Source: a virus. Taken from it: a DNA stretch of 64,000 nucleotides. Shown piece after piece: positions 8,732-17,936 of the stretch. Under the pieces are notes generated by a model that was not told where the DNA came from, did no database searches, and saw nothing but the letters and a program-made list of their open reading frames with translations. The stretch is taken from positions 62,001 through 126,000 of IMG/VR virus record IMGVR_UViG_3300050821_010764; one strand, written 5' to 3'. Made by a program: the position numbers and the translations under genes. Position 1 is the stretch's first letter. Every line of letters begins with the position of its first letter.

Positions 8732-10639
8732 ATGCCCGCTGCGTCAAATACGTTAACGATCTCTGATAAAGATATTTTCAACAAACTTAAGAACCAACTG
8801 CTCATGATTGATCCGGTTGCGTTCTGTGAAACCTATCTCACACTAGATGGCAAGCCATTTAGACTGCATGGTAATGGCTATAAACCCTTTGCCGATATTT
8901 ACCGCTACATCGGTATCAAAGCTTTAGAACCTAACGCTAAACCAGTTATCATGGTTAAAGGTCGTCAGGTCGGTGCCACTACCATGGCTAGTGCATTAGA
9001 AATGTACTTCATGGGATCCGGTTTATTTGGGAGTGGTATCAAACCAGCTATCAGAGTCATTCACGCTTTCCCTCAGTTGGAATTGGCGGCAGCTTACTCT
9101 AAGACTAAGCTAAATCAAATGATTGTCTCCGCTGTTCCAGCGGCAGGGCAAGAAGAAAAATCCAGGGCTGCTAAACCAAAATCTCATATGCAGGTTCTAT
9201 TAGATCAGTCTACTCCTACCAATGACTCCATGCATTTCAAGCAGTTCATTGGTGGAAACCATTTATGGATTGAGTCGGTCGGACTTGACGGAGACCGTAT
9301 CATGGGTCGTACTGCCGATGTTTTGTTTTTTGACGAAGTTCAGAAAACGACCGGCATGGCAATTGGTAACTCTCTAAAAGTTTTGACCACTGCCAAGTAT
9401 GGAGAACCAACCAAGGGTGTGCAGATTTATTTCGGAACTCCAAGGCGTAAAGGTTCTGATTTCCATAAGATGTGGCAGACCTCTTCTCAACAGTATTATT
9501 ACTTAGGTTGTGAAGACTGTAAAGAATATTTTCCATTGTATACTCCTGGTTCGGATGACTGGAAAGATATTTGGTTGCACGGCTACATTGTCAAATGTAC
9601 TAAGTGTGGTCATGAGCAGGATAAGCGCGAGGCAGCAGAACGTGGTAAATGGATTGCCCTCAAGAATCCAGATGATCCAGATTGTAAAATGATTGGATTC
9701 CATATTAATCAGCTTTACATGCCTATGTTTACTCGTGAGCAAATCGAGAGCGAATTACCTGGTAAGCATCCAATTAACACCGAACGTGTTTTCATGAATG
9801 AAGTATTGGGAGAGTTTTTCCAAGGTGATGCTAGCCCAATTACTCCAGAAGAAATTAAAGACCTCTGTGCTGACATTGGTAGAAAATTTAGCGCTCGTAT
9901 CATTCCGCAAAAGAATACTATTAACCAACAGATTGTAGTATTGGGAATAGACTATGGCGCCCGCGCAGACTTAGAGCAACTAGCTAATCCTGATAAAGTA
10001 AAAGCCACGGGTCAATCTTATAGCACTGCCGTAGTGTTAATGTCTAAAGGTCCTGGGTTATTATCTATTGAGTTTTGTACTAAATTCAAACGTAATGACA
10101 TTGAAAGTAAAAAGGGAATCATTGATCAGATTATGAGACAGTATAGTATCCAATTGGCAGTGGGAGATATTGGTTACTCCAATGACTTTTCTGCTTTATT
10201 GCATCAGTCTTATGGAGATCGTTATTTAGTTTCCCGCGCTCATAATAGAATAAATGGTCACGTTAAGTTTAGTGCCGACGCTTTTCCAAAAGAAATTATC
10301 TTTGAAAGAGATTTCTATATTGGAGAGTTGTATGAACAAATGAAGAAAGGTATGATTAAGTTTCCATTTGGAGATTATGAGAAGGTGGCTTGGTTAATTG
10401 AGCATTGTGCTAGTATGGAAATCAAACCATCCATTTCCAGAGGTGGAGATCCAAGCGTCCATTATGTAAAAGGTAGTACTCCAAACGACGGTTTTATGGC
10501 GCTATTGAACGCTTACATAGCTTATAAGTTCATTATCAGCCGAGGATTTACCAATAATAATCCACTACTTCAGCATCAAAACTTCAAACAACGCAATAAA
10601 CCACTGATTGTAACGGGCTATGTTCCTCGTAAATTCTGA
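8732..10639 (+). CDS. terL: Terminase large subunit (packaging ATPase and nuclease)
   Basis: Motor protein that translocates DNA into the prohead and cuts it. Start ATG 8732 is behind a strong GGAGGG site. The ATPase domain shows a Walker A-like loop KGRQVGATT (residues 76-84) and Walker B VLFFDEVQ (about 196-202). A CxxC pair near 260 (CEDC) and another near 289 (CTKC) make a zinc-ribbon insertion like that in GpA-type terminases. The C-terminal RNase H-like nuclease has three candidate acidic residues: D407 in GIDYGARAD, D479 in VGDIGYSND and D586 in TPNDGFMALL. Length (635 aa) fits GpA-like terminases. The portal gene follows after 76 bases. Confidence 0.92.
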   Translation: MPAASNTLTISDKDIFNKLKNQLLMIDPVAFCETYLTLDGKPFRLHGNGYKPFADIYRYIGIKALEPNAKPVIMVKGRQVGATTMASALEMYFMGSGLFGSGIKPAIRVIHAFPQLELAAAYSKTKLNQMIVSAVPAAGQEEKSRAAKPKSHMQVLLDQSTPTNDSMHFKQFIGGNHLWIESVGLDGDRIMGRTADVLFFDEVQKTTGMAIGNSLKVLTTAKYGEPTKGVQIYFGTPRRKGSDFHKMWQTSSQQYYYLGCEDCKEYFPLYTPGSDDWKDIWLHGYIVKCTKCGHEQDKREAAERGKWIALKNPDDPDCKMIGFHINQLYMPMFTREQIESELPGKHPINTERVFMNEVLGEFFQGDASPITPEEIKDLCADIGRKFSARIIPQKNTINQQIVVLGIDYGARADLEQLANPDKVKATGQSYSTAVVLMSKGPGLLSIEFCTKFKRNDIESKKGIIDQIMRQYSIQLAVGDIGYSNDFSALLHQSYGDRYLVSRAHNRINGHVKFSADAFPKEIIFERDFYIGELYEQMKKGMIKFPFGDYEKVAWLIEHCASMEIKPSISRGGDPSVHYVKGSTPNDGFMALLNAYIAYKFIISRGFTNNNPLLQHQNFKQRNKPLIVTGYVPRKF

Positions 10640-10715
10640 TAATCTCCTAAATACTTGTTTTACTGATATATTATTAGTTGAGTATAGTAGAGGATAGTGG
10701 AAACAATGAGGCTTC

Positions 10716-12599
10716 ATGGCTTTTAATAAAACCGCAAAAAAAATATGGACAGGACCATCTAACTCTGATCAATACTTTGAAAATAGGTCTACTTTACCTC
10801 AGGTTAGTGCTCTTATGGCTCAAAGCGTCTCTCCTTCAAGAAGGGAAGCCTTGGCTTCAGAGGTAGAGCAAGGTCTCTTTAGGGACGGCTCTGGTCCATC
10901 TTACAAAGAAGATGGGGCTACCTATAATTCTCGTGTAGTGGCTTCTGTTGGCATGAATAAATCTGCGCAGGTTGTCAGCAGTTCGGGAGGTAGTTTCCGT
11001 GGAGGAACCGGCGATACCGTCAAACAAACTCCTGAAGTTTATTCTCCCCTTTGGTTAAACTCCAATCTTAATTTACCACGAGATAGAGCTACTATCAATG
11101 CTTGGTGCCGAAGCTTTTATGCTTTGAATCCTTTCGTGCATAATGCTATCAATCTTCATAGCACCTATCCAATTAGTAAGCTTAACATCAAGTGTCCTAA
11201 CAAGGACATCGAAAAGTTTTTCAATGATATGATTGAAGAAATTGATTTGATGAACATCTGCGTGCAAATCGCCCAGGAATATTGGCTACTTGGAGAATCT
11301 TTCGTTTATGCTGAGCTTGATGAAAGCCGTGGTAAATGGAGCCGTCTGTTGATTCAGAATCCAGACTACATGATTGTCAAGCGTACAGTAGTTGCCAATG
11401 AGCCTATCATTATGTTACGCCCCGACGAAAACCTTAAGAAAATCATTTTCTCTAATCGTCCAACTGATATTGAACAGCGCAAGCAGTTAAATAATCATAT
11501 CATTGACTCTGTCAAGCGTGGCGAGAATATTCCATTAGATAACTTCCATGTGTCTCATTTAGCTCGTAGAATCAGCCCTTACGAAATCCGTGGCACTGGT
11601 CTTCCAGTCTGTATCTTCCGTCAGTTGATGTTATTCGACAAGCTAAGAGAATCTAAGTATGCTCAGGCTGATGGTATGATCAATCCACTTACTTTAGTGA
11701 AGATTGGAACCGATGGCGCCGATGGTTTGCATCCAACCTTTGCCGACCTGGAATCTTGGAGGAATGTATTTGAAGAAGCACAATATGATAAGGACTTCAA
11801 GATCTTTACGCATGCCGGTATTGCTGTTGAGCGAGTCGGTTATGGTCAAGGTATTTATGACATTTCGGGTGATATCACTCAGATTATCAAGGAAATCTAT
11901 GTCGGTTTGCAAGTTCCACCGGTTCTAATGGATGGCGGCGCCGACACTACCTATGCCAACGGTGGTGTGGCTCTTGACGTTCTTCGTCAGCGTTACATGC
12001 AATTCCGTAATATGATGTCTACTTGGTTGAAGCGAAAGATTTTTGCTCCAATCTCTAAGATTCAGGGCTTCTACGATTACTCAGGCGGTGAGAAACAACT
12101 TATCGTTCCAGAAATCGATTGGAACCATATGTCTTTGTTTGATGCAGGCGACTACATCAATAGCTTGGTAACTCTTACTCAGGGCGATGGTCCTGCTAAG
12201 AGAGCTTCTATTCATACTTTGTATCGTTCTTTGGGTCTAGAATTCGAAGACGAAGTTAGAAAGATGCGTAAAGAAGCTATCCAAAATGCTATTAACAAAA
12301 AAGAAGCGGTAGCACTAGATGCCATGGATTTGAACTCTCTTCGTGCATTGGATGAAGAGGATGAAATTCCAGAACCAGAATTGGCACCAGGTCAAGCTCC
12401 ACCAGGATCCGCGCCACCACTACCAGGTGAGTCTCCAGGCGGCGGACCTCCACCTCCGGGAGCAATGCCAGGATTAGATATGGGAATGCCACCAGGCGGA
12501 GCACCTCCTCCACCTCCACCACCAGGTGGAGCCCCTCCAGGAGGCGGAGAAGCACCTCCAGCAGCGCCTCCACCAGCAGGCGGAGCACCTCCAGCTTAA
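10716..12599 (+). CDS. Portal protein with long Pro/Gly-rich tail
   Basis: Dodecameric portal that forms the DNA entry channel at the head vertex and docks the terminase. The call rests on position after TerL, size (627 aa), and segments typical of portals: an N-terminal disordered arm, then INAWCRSFYALNPFVHNAI, a wing with ICVQIAQEYWLLGESFVYAEL, and VGLQVPPVLMDGGADTTYANGG ahead of LRQRYMQFRNMMSTWLKRKI, which fits the stem and clip order. The last ~80 residues are almost purely Pro, Gly and Ala, an unusual tail for a portal. ATG 10716 is chosen because GAGG precedes it at 5 bases; an ATG slightly upstream is out of frame. Confidence 0.85.
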   Translation: MAFNKTAKKIWTGPSNSDQYFENRSTLPQVSALMAQSVSPSRREALASEVEQGLFRDGSGPSYKEDGATYNSRVVASVGMNKSAQVVSSSGGSFRGGTGDTVKQTPEVYSPLWLNSNLNLPRDRATINAWCRSFYALNPFVHNAINLHSTYPISKLNIKCPNKDIEKFFNDMIEEIDLMNICVQIAQEYWLLGESFVYAELDESRGKWSRLLIQNPDYMIVKRTVVANEPIIMLRPDENLKKIIFSNRPTDIEQRKQLNNHIIDSVKRGENIPLDNFHVSHLARRISPYEIRGTGLPVCIFRQLMLFDKLRESKYAQADGMINPLTLVKIGTDGADGLHPTFADLESWRNVFEEAQYDKDFKIFTHAGIAVERVGYGQGIYDISGDITQIIKEIYVGLQVPPVLMDGGADTTYANGGVALDVLRQRYMQFRNMMSTWLKRKIFAPISKIQGFYDYSGGEKQLIVPEIDWNHMSLFDAGDYINSLVTLTQGDGPAKRASIHTLYRSLGLEFEDEVRKMRKEAIQNAINKKEAVALDAMDLNSLRALDEEDEIPEPELAPGQAPPGSAPPLPGESPGGGPPPPGAMPGLDMGMPPGGAPPPPPPPGGAPPGGGEAPPAAPPPAGGAPPA

Positions 12600-12680
12600 T
12601 TGAAATCAAATAGCTATTACCCCGGCACTTAGGGATAATTACGTATTATTTTACTGATTCCACCAAGTGAAGGGTTAACA

Positions 12681-13964
12681 ATGCAGAAAACTGCTCAAAG
12701 TGCACGACAAACAGGACGAGGTCTTCTCAATAAATTACGTGAGATGACCAATGTTAGCGGCATTGCTGCCGAAAAATTCTTCAATCCACAATTTCAAAAG
12801 ATTATGGAAGAGTTAAGAAAGAATGATGATCAGGTTAGATCTATCGTTACTGGCACTACTATTGGATCTGGTGACCCTGGCATGGACCCTAAGTCACTCA
12901 AAGATCTATTAAAAATGGCTAAGTCTAATTTCAATAGACGCGAGTACATGACAGCCACCGCCGAGCTTGCCAGATTTCATCGTAAAATTACCGAAGTTAT
13001 TAAAGTGTTGAATGCCATTAGCGATAATGTTGATGAAGTTCATCATGAGTTTTTATTCAAAGATTTAGGTCCAGAACATAAAGAAGAACTATTAGATTTA
13101 CAGAAGCGTTGGGAAACCAAAAAGGCAGCTCGTGATGCACTACTAGTTAAAGAGGCTGGCGTATCTGACATTGTAGATTTTTTGAAGACTTTTAATACCA
13201 GAGGTCGTGGTTTAGCTGCTTGGGAAAAAAGATATCCTCAAGAAGTTGGCAAGATCAAAAGTGGCGTTAGCTCTATTTTACAAAGATCTGAAAGCTTATT
13301 CGACACACTCATCTCTTCATTAAAAGAAATGGCACGTGCTCGTTCCACTAGAGATCTTAATACCTACATAAAAGAAATTGGTAGAGTTAAAAAGTCTTTT
13401 GAAATCTATGAAAATGGCAAAGGTGGATTTAAAGATGTTTACAATGGTACTCTAAAAAATTGGGTTGACAAGATGGCACGTTTAGAACAAACGACATCTG
13501 CTCCTCCACCAGAGACCACTGCTCCTACTGCTCCAGCTCCTGGGGCAACTAATTTGGGCAAGACAGAAATTGCAGTTGAACCTGCTCCTGCTCCAACACC
13601 TTCAGCTCCAGCACCAACTGTCCCCGCGCCAACTGTAATGACCGGACCGGCAGGGAATCTTCCACCAGGAGCGGGTCCTCCATTTGCTCCTGCCCCTCAC
13701 GCAGTAGAAGAGGAAGAAGCCCCAGTTACTTTAAGAGATCCTTCAGTACAATCTCCACCTATTGAGGGTAAGAGACCTGAAAAGGCACCAGAAGAGTTGC
13801 TAAAAACACAACACAGAAAATTCTTTGCATCTTTAGAATCACTGTCGAATGAGAGTCCGTTGTTATTAGCTAGCTACATTAACAAGTATGCTCGTTCAGT
13901 ACAAATTAGTGATCCTGACACCGCAATCCAACTATTCAAAATAGCCAAATCTATTAGGGGGTGA
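12681..13964 (+). CDS. Helical virion-type protein with Pro-rich linker, 427 aa
   Basis: Begins at ATG 12681 after AAGGG. The first ~265 residues are predicted as long helices (EKFFNPQFQKIMEELRKND; NRREYMTATAELARFHRKI; SLFDTLISSLKEMARARS). A Pro/Ala-rich linker (about 270-375, many PAP and APAP units) follows, then a short helical C-terminal module (ASYINKYARSVQISDPDTA) resembling the recurrent hairpin. The same helical-domain plus Pro-linker plan is seen in the 3188 gene. No catalytic motif. It ends one base before the transglycosylase gene. Probable structural or assembly protein. Confidence 0.72.
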   Translation: MQKTAQSARQTGRGLLNKLREMTNVSGIAAEKFFNPQFQKIMEELRKNDDQVRSIVTGTTIGSGDPGMDPKSLKDLLKMAKSNFNRREYMTATAELARFHRKITEVIKVLNAISDNVDEVHHEFLFKDLGPEHKEELLDLQKRWETKKAARDALLVKEAGVSDIVDFLKTFNTRGRGLAAWEKRYPQEVGKIKSGVSSILQRSESLFDTLISSLKEMARARSTRDLNTYIKEIGRVKKSFEIYENGKGGFKDVYNGTLKNWVDKMARLEQTTSAPPPETTAPTAPAPGATNLGKTEIAVEPAPAPTPSAPAPTVPAPTVMTGPAGNLPPGAGPPFAPAPHAVEEEEAPVTLRDPSVQSPPIEGKRPEKAPEELLKTQHRKFFASLESLSNESPLLLASYINKYARSVQISDPDTAIQLFKIAKSIRG

Positions 13965-13965
13965 A

Positions 13966-15210
13966 ATGGCAACCGTCACGCGCAACCCTAATTTAGGCGC
14001 TAACTTCTATCCCAAACTAGTTCAAATATCTGCTGAAGCCGGTATTAGACCCGAGGATTTATTAGCTGTTATGGTCTCGGAATCCGGTATCAATCCTGGA
14101 GCCTATGAAGAAAAATTTCATGGTGCAGGTTTGGTAGGATTCATGCCAGATACACTAAGAGGACTAGGATACAAGGGTAGTTGGGAGGACTTTGCTCATT
14201 TACCGGGCGAAGCACAACTTGATTATGTCAAAAAGCTAGTGCAGGGGTTTGCTCAAACTAATGGCGGACCCTTTACTTCTGCTGCCCAATATTATGTCGC
14301 TAATTTATGGCCTGTTGCTTTGAGGTTGCCCGGCATTCGTCAAGGTAATCCTAGTACAGTGTTTATTGAAGAACATCCGGAAACCACTACTGATCCTAAA
14401 ACGGGTAAAGCTTGGAGCAAGAAGTATTTTAATCTAGGCTACAAAATTAGTCCAGAAATGGAAAGTAACGCATATAAGTATAACCCTTTATTTCACGGTT
14501 CAGTACCTGGGGCTATTACTTATGGTGATATGATGAAACAGGTAGAAAAGAATAAACGCAACCCAGCTTATCAAAAAGCTTTAGTAGCTATGAGAGATTC
14601 AGCCGGTTATACGCCAGGCAAAGAGGAGCCAACTATGGTAGCTACTCAAGACAAAGATAACATTTTCCAGAGATATTATGATAAAATGAGGGGCAAGGAA
14701 GAAGATATCTATCAAGAAATGGGTAGCAAGTGGGCACCTGCTCCTGGCGCGGCTCCAGCAGCCAGTACTAACGATTATGATCAGATTCTTGGCAAGTATT
14801 TGCAACTTGCCGCTTCTACTGAAAGATCTAACAAGAAGTTGTATAAACAATTCTTGCCTAATAACTATCTGACTATTAAGGTTCAAGCACGAAACTTGAC
14901 AGACGCTGTCGAATTTTCTCGTGTTCTTTGTACGGCTCTGGATGAAGAGTTAATGGCTAAAGCGTATACCCATACTAATGGTCAAGAGGTAGAAGTAGAG
15001 TGCTGTATTCCTGGACCGGAATATGAATGTTTTGAAACTGTCAAGCAATTAACCGAGTCTATGGCAGATGCTTTTCATTTTGCTACCACTAAAGTGGGCG
15101 GCATCCAAGTAAAAACTCAATTCATTACCAATAAAAAGTCATCTTATCAACAAATCAGCCTTCAGGCTGCCAACAACCACTACAGGAAATTCCTGCTAAA
15201 ATTCATTTAA
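13966..15210 (+). CDS. Lytic transglycosylase-like virion protein, 414 aa
   Basis: Start ATG 13966 follows GGGGGTG. Residues 15-110 match the SLT (lysozyme-like) pattern: EAGIRPEDLLAVMVSESGINPGAY with E39 as the likely catalytic glutamate, then GAGLVGFMPDTLRGLGYKG, which corresponds to the G-L-x-Q-x-x-P block of the family, although the usual glutamine is replaced. Such enzymes cleave peptidoglycan between MurNAc and GlcNAc and in phages help DNA cross the wall. The remaining ~180 residues (from about 270) form a separate domain (LGKYLQLAAS, YLTIKVQARNLTDAVEF, HFATTKVGGIQVKTQF) I do not recognise. Within the head module it may be an injected or tail-tip enzyme. Confidence 0.7.
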   Translation: MATVTRNPNLGANFYPKLVQISAEAGIRPEDLLAVMVSESGINPGAYEEKFHGAGLVGFMPDTLRGLGYKGSWEDFAHLPGEAQLDYVKKLVQGFAQTNGGPFTSAAQYYVANLWPVALRLPGIRQGNPSTVFIEEHPETTTDPKTGKAWSKKYFNLGYKISPEMESNAYKYNPLFHGSVPGAITYGDMMKQVEKNKRNPAYQKALVAMRDSAGYTPGKEEPTMVATQDKDNIFQRYYDKMRGKEEDIYQEMGSKWAPAPGAAPAASTNDYDQILGKYLQLAASTERSNKKLYKQFLPNNYLTIKVQARNLTDAVEFSRVLCTALDEELMAKAYTHTNGQEVEVECCIPGPEYECFETVKQLTESMADAFHFATTKVGGIQVKTQFITNKKSSYQQISLQAANNHYRKFLLKFI

Positions 15211-15219
15211 GGACATGAA

Positions 15220-15639
15220 ATGGTAACAGAACAAAAGGTATTAGAGGTAGTGCAGGAGTCCAATAAAGATAGAACTAGGACTTTTGCCGAGTTTATTGCT
15301 GCCATTTTTCACGATAAATTCATTGAAATTTATCTTGGCGACTCTTATGAAGAAGTTAGCACTGAACAAATCTCCACGGCTTATCCTGCCGTTTTTTGTG
15401 GCAAGGTAGTTTCTGCTTATAGAGAGTGCTTAGTGTTGAACTCTGTATTTGTTAATAGTTCTACCAATAAACTGGAGTTGGGTAATCTAATGTTCATCAG
15501 TGAAAGAGCTATTAGAGGACTTAATGAAATTGATGGTAAAGGAATTATGGAAGATATGTTCTTAAGAAGCAAAGAATCTTTAGACATCAAAGCACATTTT
15601 CTCGATGGCGTTCCAGTTAAACTGTCTCCCAAAAAATAA
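15220..15639 (+). CDS. Hypothetical protein, 139 aa
   Basis: ATG 15220 sits behind AAGGA. Mixed alpha/beta composition with acidic character (FAEFIAAIFHDKFIEIYLGDSYEEV, then VFCGKVVSAYRECLVLNSVFV). Beta strands around ECLVLNSVFVNSS and LELGNLMFISERAI suggest a compact folded domain. No recognised family and no membrane segment. It lies nine bases after the transglycosylase gene and just before the next gene, so it is probably co-expressed with both. Function unknown. Confidence 0.7.
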   Translation: MVTEQKVLEVVQESNKDRTRTFAEFIAAIFHDKFIEIYLGDSYEEVSTEQISTAYPAVFCGKVVSAYRECLVLNSVFVNSSTNKLELGNLMFISERAIRGLNEIDGKGIMEDMFLRSKESLDIKAHFLDGVPVKLSPKK

Positions 15640-15645
15640 TGAATC

Positions 15646-16398
15646 ATGCACGATACCAATCAACTACTCAAATTAGCCGACACATATTATCAAGATTGTG
15701 TTCAAGGCTTATCTAAAATTGCCCGCATCAGGCAATTACCGGGTGGAAAGTATCGTGTGCTCTCTATGAAGGGCAAAAATCTGGGCACTTACGACTCTCG
15801 TGAAGCAGCCGAAAAAAGACTTAAGCAAGTTGAGTATTTCAAAAACGTTGACCAAGCTAATGCCAAGGATTCTTCTTCAGAAGAAAAGGTTATTGACCTA
15901 ACTGGTGCTGTAGATTTCTCTTATTCCGCCATTATGCGTGAAATGAGAAAAGAAGCAGACAAAGAACAAGTTCGTTTATTTTTAACTATGTTCAAAAAAG
16001 AATTTGATAATGCAGTAAAGAAGAAACTTCAAAAACCAGAAAAAGTGGCTTTACAAAATTCTTTGGTTAAATTCAACAAGAGACATAAGGTAAAGTGCAA
16101 AAAGAAATTAGTAAAGAATGCGGCTGTTAGTGAGCTAGGCGATCCAGCTATGGTAGGAAAATACTTAGCTGATATTGTTAGATTTACACTTAATAGAGTG
16201 CCAGCTGATAAGAGACAAAATGCTCTTGATAGTTTAAGACATAAATTCTATTCTTTTAATGCCAACGAAATTGCGCAGAAGGATTTGCCGCCCACCTCTG
16301 CTATTGGTCAATCTATTACTTTCGTCAAACACGTTCTCTTCAATCATGACGCCGTGTATATCCGCGAGGTGCTCAACAACATTGTGAGCAATTTATAA
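15646..16398 (+). CDS. Hypothetical protein with short beta-hairpin motif, 250 aa
   Basis: ATG 15646 lies six bases after the previous stop with only a weak ribosome site. Near residues 24-65 is a sequence of the form RIRQLPGGKYRVLSMKGKNL, followed by GTYDSREAAEKRLKQVEYF. It reads as a small beta-hairpin plus helix; I think this module recurs in large phages and resembles short DNA- or RNA-contacting AP2/integrase-arm-like modules. The rest is Lys-rich and helical (KKEFDNAVKKKLQKPEKVAL). Highly basic overall, so nucleic-acid binding is plausible. Function otherwise unknown. Confidence 0.65.
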   Translation: MHDTNQLLKLADTYYQDCVQGLSKIARIRQLPGGKYRVLSMKGKNLGTYDSREAAEKRLKQVEYFKNVDQANAKDSSSEEKVIDLTGAVDFSYSAIMREMRKEADKEQVRLFLTMFKKEFDNAVKKKLQKPEKVALQNSLVKFNKRHKVKCKKKLVKNAAVSELGDPAMVGKYLADIVRFTLNRVPADKRQNALDSLRHKFYSFNANEIAQKDLPPTSAIGQSITFVKHVLFNHDAVYIREVLNNIVSNL

Positions 16399-16399
16399 C

Positions 16400-17173
16400 A
16401 TGATACACAGGCTTCGCAAGGTAACTGACCAACTGTATCGAGGGAGCGCTCCGTCTCCCAAGGATGTTCTTTGGTTGAAAGAAAATTTAGGCATTAAAAA
16501 AATAGTCAGTTTAGATAAAATAGCCGGTGATAGAATTGATAGGACTACTAAGTTATTGGGTATCAAACATATTATATGTCCTATTGGTCATCCTAATTTT
16601 AAACACTCTCTATTGCATTTTCTGAAACATGATTTAAAAGAGTTATTGTTAGAAGGCGGACCCACTTATGTTCATTGTCAGGCTGGTAAAGATAGAACTG
16701 GATTAGCAGTAGCTTTAGTTCAATGTAAATATCTAGGTAAAAGTCCAGAAGACGCTTTAGAAGAAGCTAAGTCTTTGGGATTTGGTTTGGATGTTGACCC
16801 TAAGCCTATTCATGTTTTTGAGAAGCTAATTAAGGCTTGCAAGCCAGCCAAAGACAAAGATACTAATCATGCTGATATAGTTTCAAACGAACGAGAATAC
16901 ATTAGTGATAATCGAGACTCGTTTTTGGATGAGGGACATCAGGGTTCTTTTGCGCCTTATTTGAATGTTACTCGTCAGAATCCGCAAGATGCTCTTTACA
17001 ATTTTGTGGTTGATCAATCTCCAACCCGTGAGAATTATCACCATGGCAAGCCAATAAAAGAGCATGAATCTCAAGAGGAAGACGTTGTGCCTATGGTCGG
17101 CGTTTACGATAATGATGCGGGTGGCAGAGGCTTTGGACCTGCGGAAAACAATGGTGGATTCATTTATGATTAA
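16400..17173 (+). CDS. Cysteine-based protein/lipid phosphatase (HCxxGKDRTG)
   Basis: Carries the P-loop VHCQAGKDRTG (C93 nucleophile, R99), the hallmark of cysteine-dependent tyrosine, dual-specificity and phosphoinositide phosphatases. The lysine and aspartate inside the loop resemble the MptpB-like bacterial group and, partly, PTEN. The N-terminal half shows the expected fold: LYRGSAPSPKDVLWLKENLGIKKIVSLD, then IKHIICPIGHP ahead of the active site. Residues after about 160 are Asp/Asn/Gly-rich and probably extended. Phages seldom carry such enzymes in a head-gene run. It could act on phosphorylated host proteins or lipids, or be packaged. It overlaps the next gene by 8 bases. Confidence 0.85.
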   Translation: MIHRLRKVTDQLYRGSAPSPKDVLWLKENLGIKKIVSLDKIAGDRIDRTTKLLGIKHIICPIGHPNFKHSLLHFLKHDLKELLLEGGPTYVHCQAGKDRTGLAVALVQCKYLGKSPEDALEEAKSLGFGLDVDPKPIHVFEKLIKACKPAKDKDTNHADIVSNEREYISDNRDSFLDEGHQGSFAPYLNVTRQNPQDALYNFVVDQSPTRENYHHGKPIKEHESQEEDVVPMVGVYDNDAGGRGFGPAENNGGFIYD

Positions 17174-17819
17174 GAAGGCGTATGCAGTACAAATGACCTA
17201 TGATGTTTCTGATGCTGAAAAGACTCAGGCGCAACAGGCATTGATATTGTTTAATTTCACCTTGAAACAGTTGGATTTAGCTTCCGACCATCTTAACATT
17301 ATGAAGACACCTTTCAAGAATAACCCAGAAATGTCTCCTGAAGAGGTTATGAAGGCTAGAGTTTCTATCAGACGCTTCAGAGATAAGGCTATCGATAATT
17401 TTAATGAGTTCAAGAAGACAGCTTTTAAATGCGTTAACGTAATGCAGAACTTCGCTTCCGATACCCAGACTCTCAAACTAATGAAATCTTTTATCTCTGC
17501 TATTGATGATCTGGAAGTCAAGGTCAATAAGTTTGCTGACATCTTTGATGATTTAGAAGTGAAAGACTTCGCCACCAATGTTGTCAAGGAAATTGAGGCC
17601 ATTCAAGAGCAATGCGATGATATTACTGAGATTATTGATGAAAGAATCAAAAATCATATTCAGAACAATATCTTGGCTACTAGTTGGGTAGATAACGTAA
17701 GTGAAGAGTTACAGGAGAAGGTTCAGGAGAAAACTCCACTCATTTTGGACCTTTTTAATAGACGACAAGACCAATTAAATGACATGATAAAGGAGAGAAC
17801 CTCACAGCCTGGCAATTGA
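17166..17819 (+). CDS. Helical hypothetical protein, 217 aa
   Basis: The open frame extends back to 17064, but ATG 17166 is preferred: it overlaps the upstream stop by only 8 bases, while the earlier start would overlap by 110. The protein is nearly all alpha-helical, with heptad-like stretches (FNFTLKQLDLASDHLNIMKT; AIDDLEVKVNKFADIFDDLE; NVVKEIEAIQEQCDDITEII), so a coiled-coil or helical-bundle assembly is likely. No Cys/His cluster or membrane segment. Probable virion or assembly protein by context; function unknown. Confidence 0.7.
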   Translation: MIKKAYAVQMTYDVSDAEKTQAQQALILFNFTLKQLDLASDHLNIMKTPFKNNPEMSPEEVMKARVSIRRFRDKAIDNFNEFKKTAFKCVNVMQNFASDTQTLKLMKSFISAIDDLEVKVNKFADIFDDLEVKDFATNVVKEIEAIQEQCDDITEIIDERIKNHIQNNILATSWVDNVSEELQEKVQEKTPLILDLFNRRQDQLNDMIKERTSQPGN

Positions 17820-17890
17820 TTTTATTGTTACGGAATAGTAATAATGCCATATAAAGGTAAAGTTACTGTCACAATGTGGCAATAATCCAT

Positions 17891-17896
17891 TATAAT
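17891..17896 (+). promoter_or_regulatory. Candidate -10 element (TATAAT)
   Basis: The 117-base gap between 17819 and 17937 holds a perfect TATAAT about 40 bases upstream of the small 17937 gene, which has its own GGAG ribosome site. The -35 position (around 17868-17873) matches poorly. If used, it would start a transcript covering the small gene and the protease-scaffold gene. Confidence 0.35.
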
Positions 17897-17936
17897 AATT
17901 GTAAAAAGATTGTGATTCTCCCCAATTGGAGAGTAG

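Noticed and set aside
10678-10866. 62-aa ORF covering the portal start
   Set aside because: Overlaps the portal gene in another frame, lacks a ribosome site and domain.
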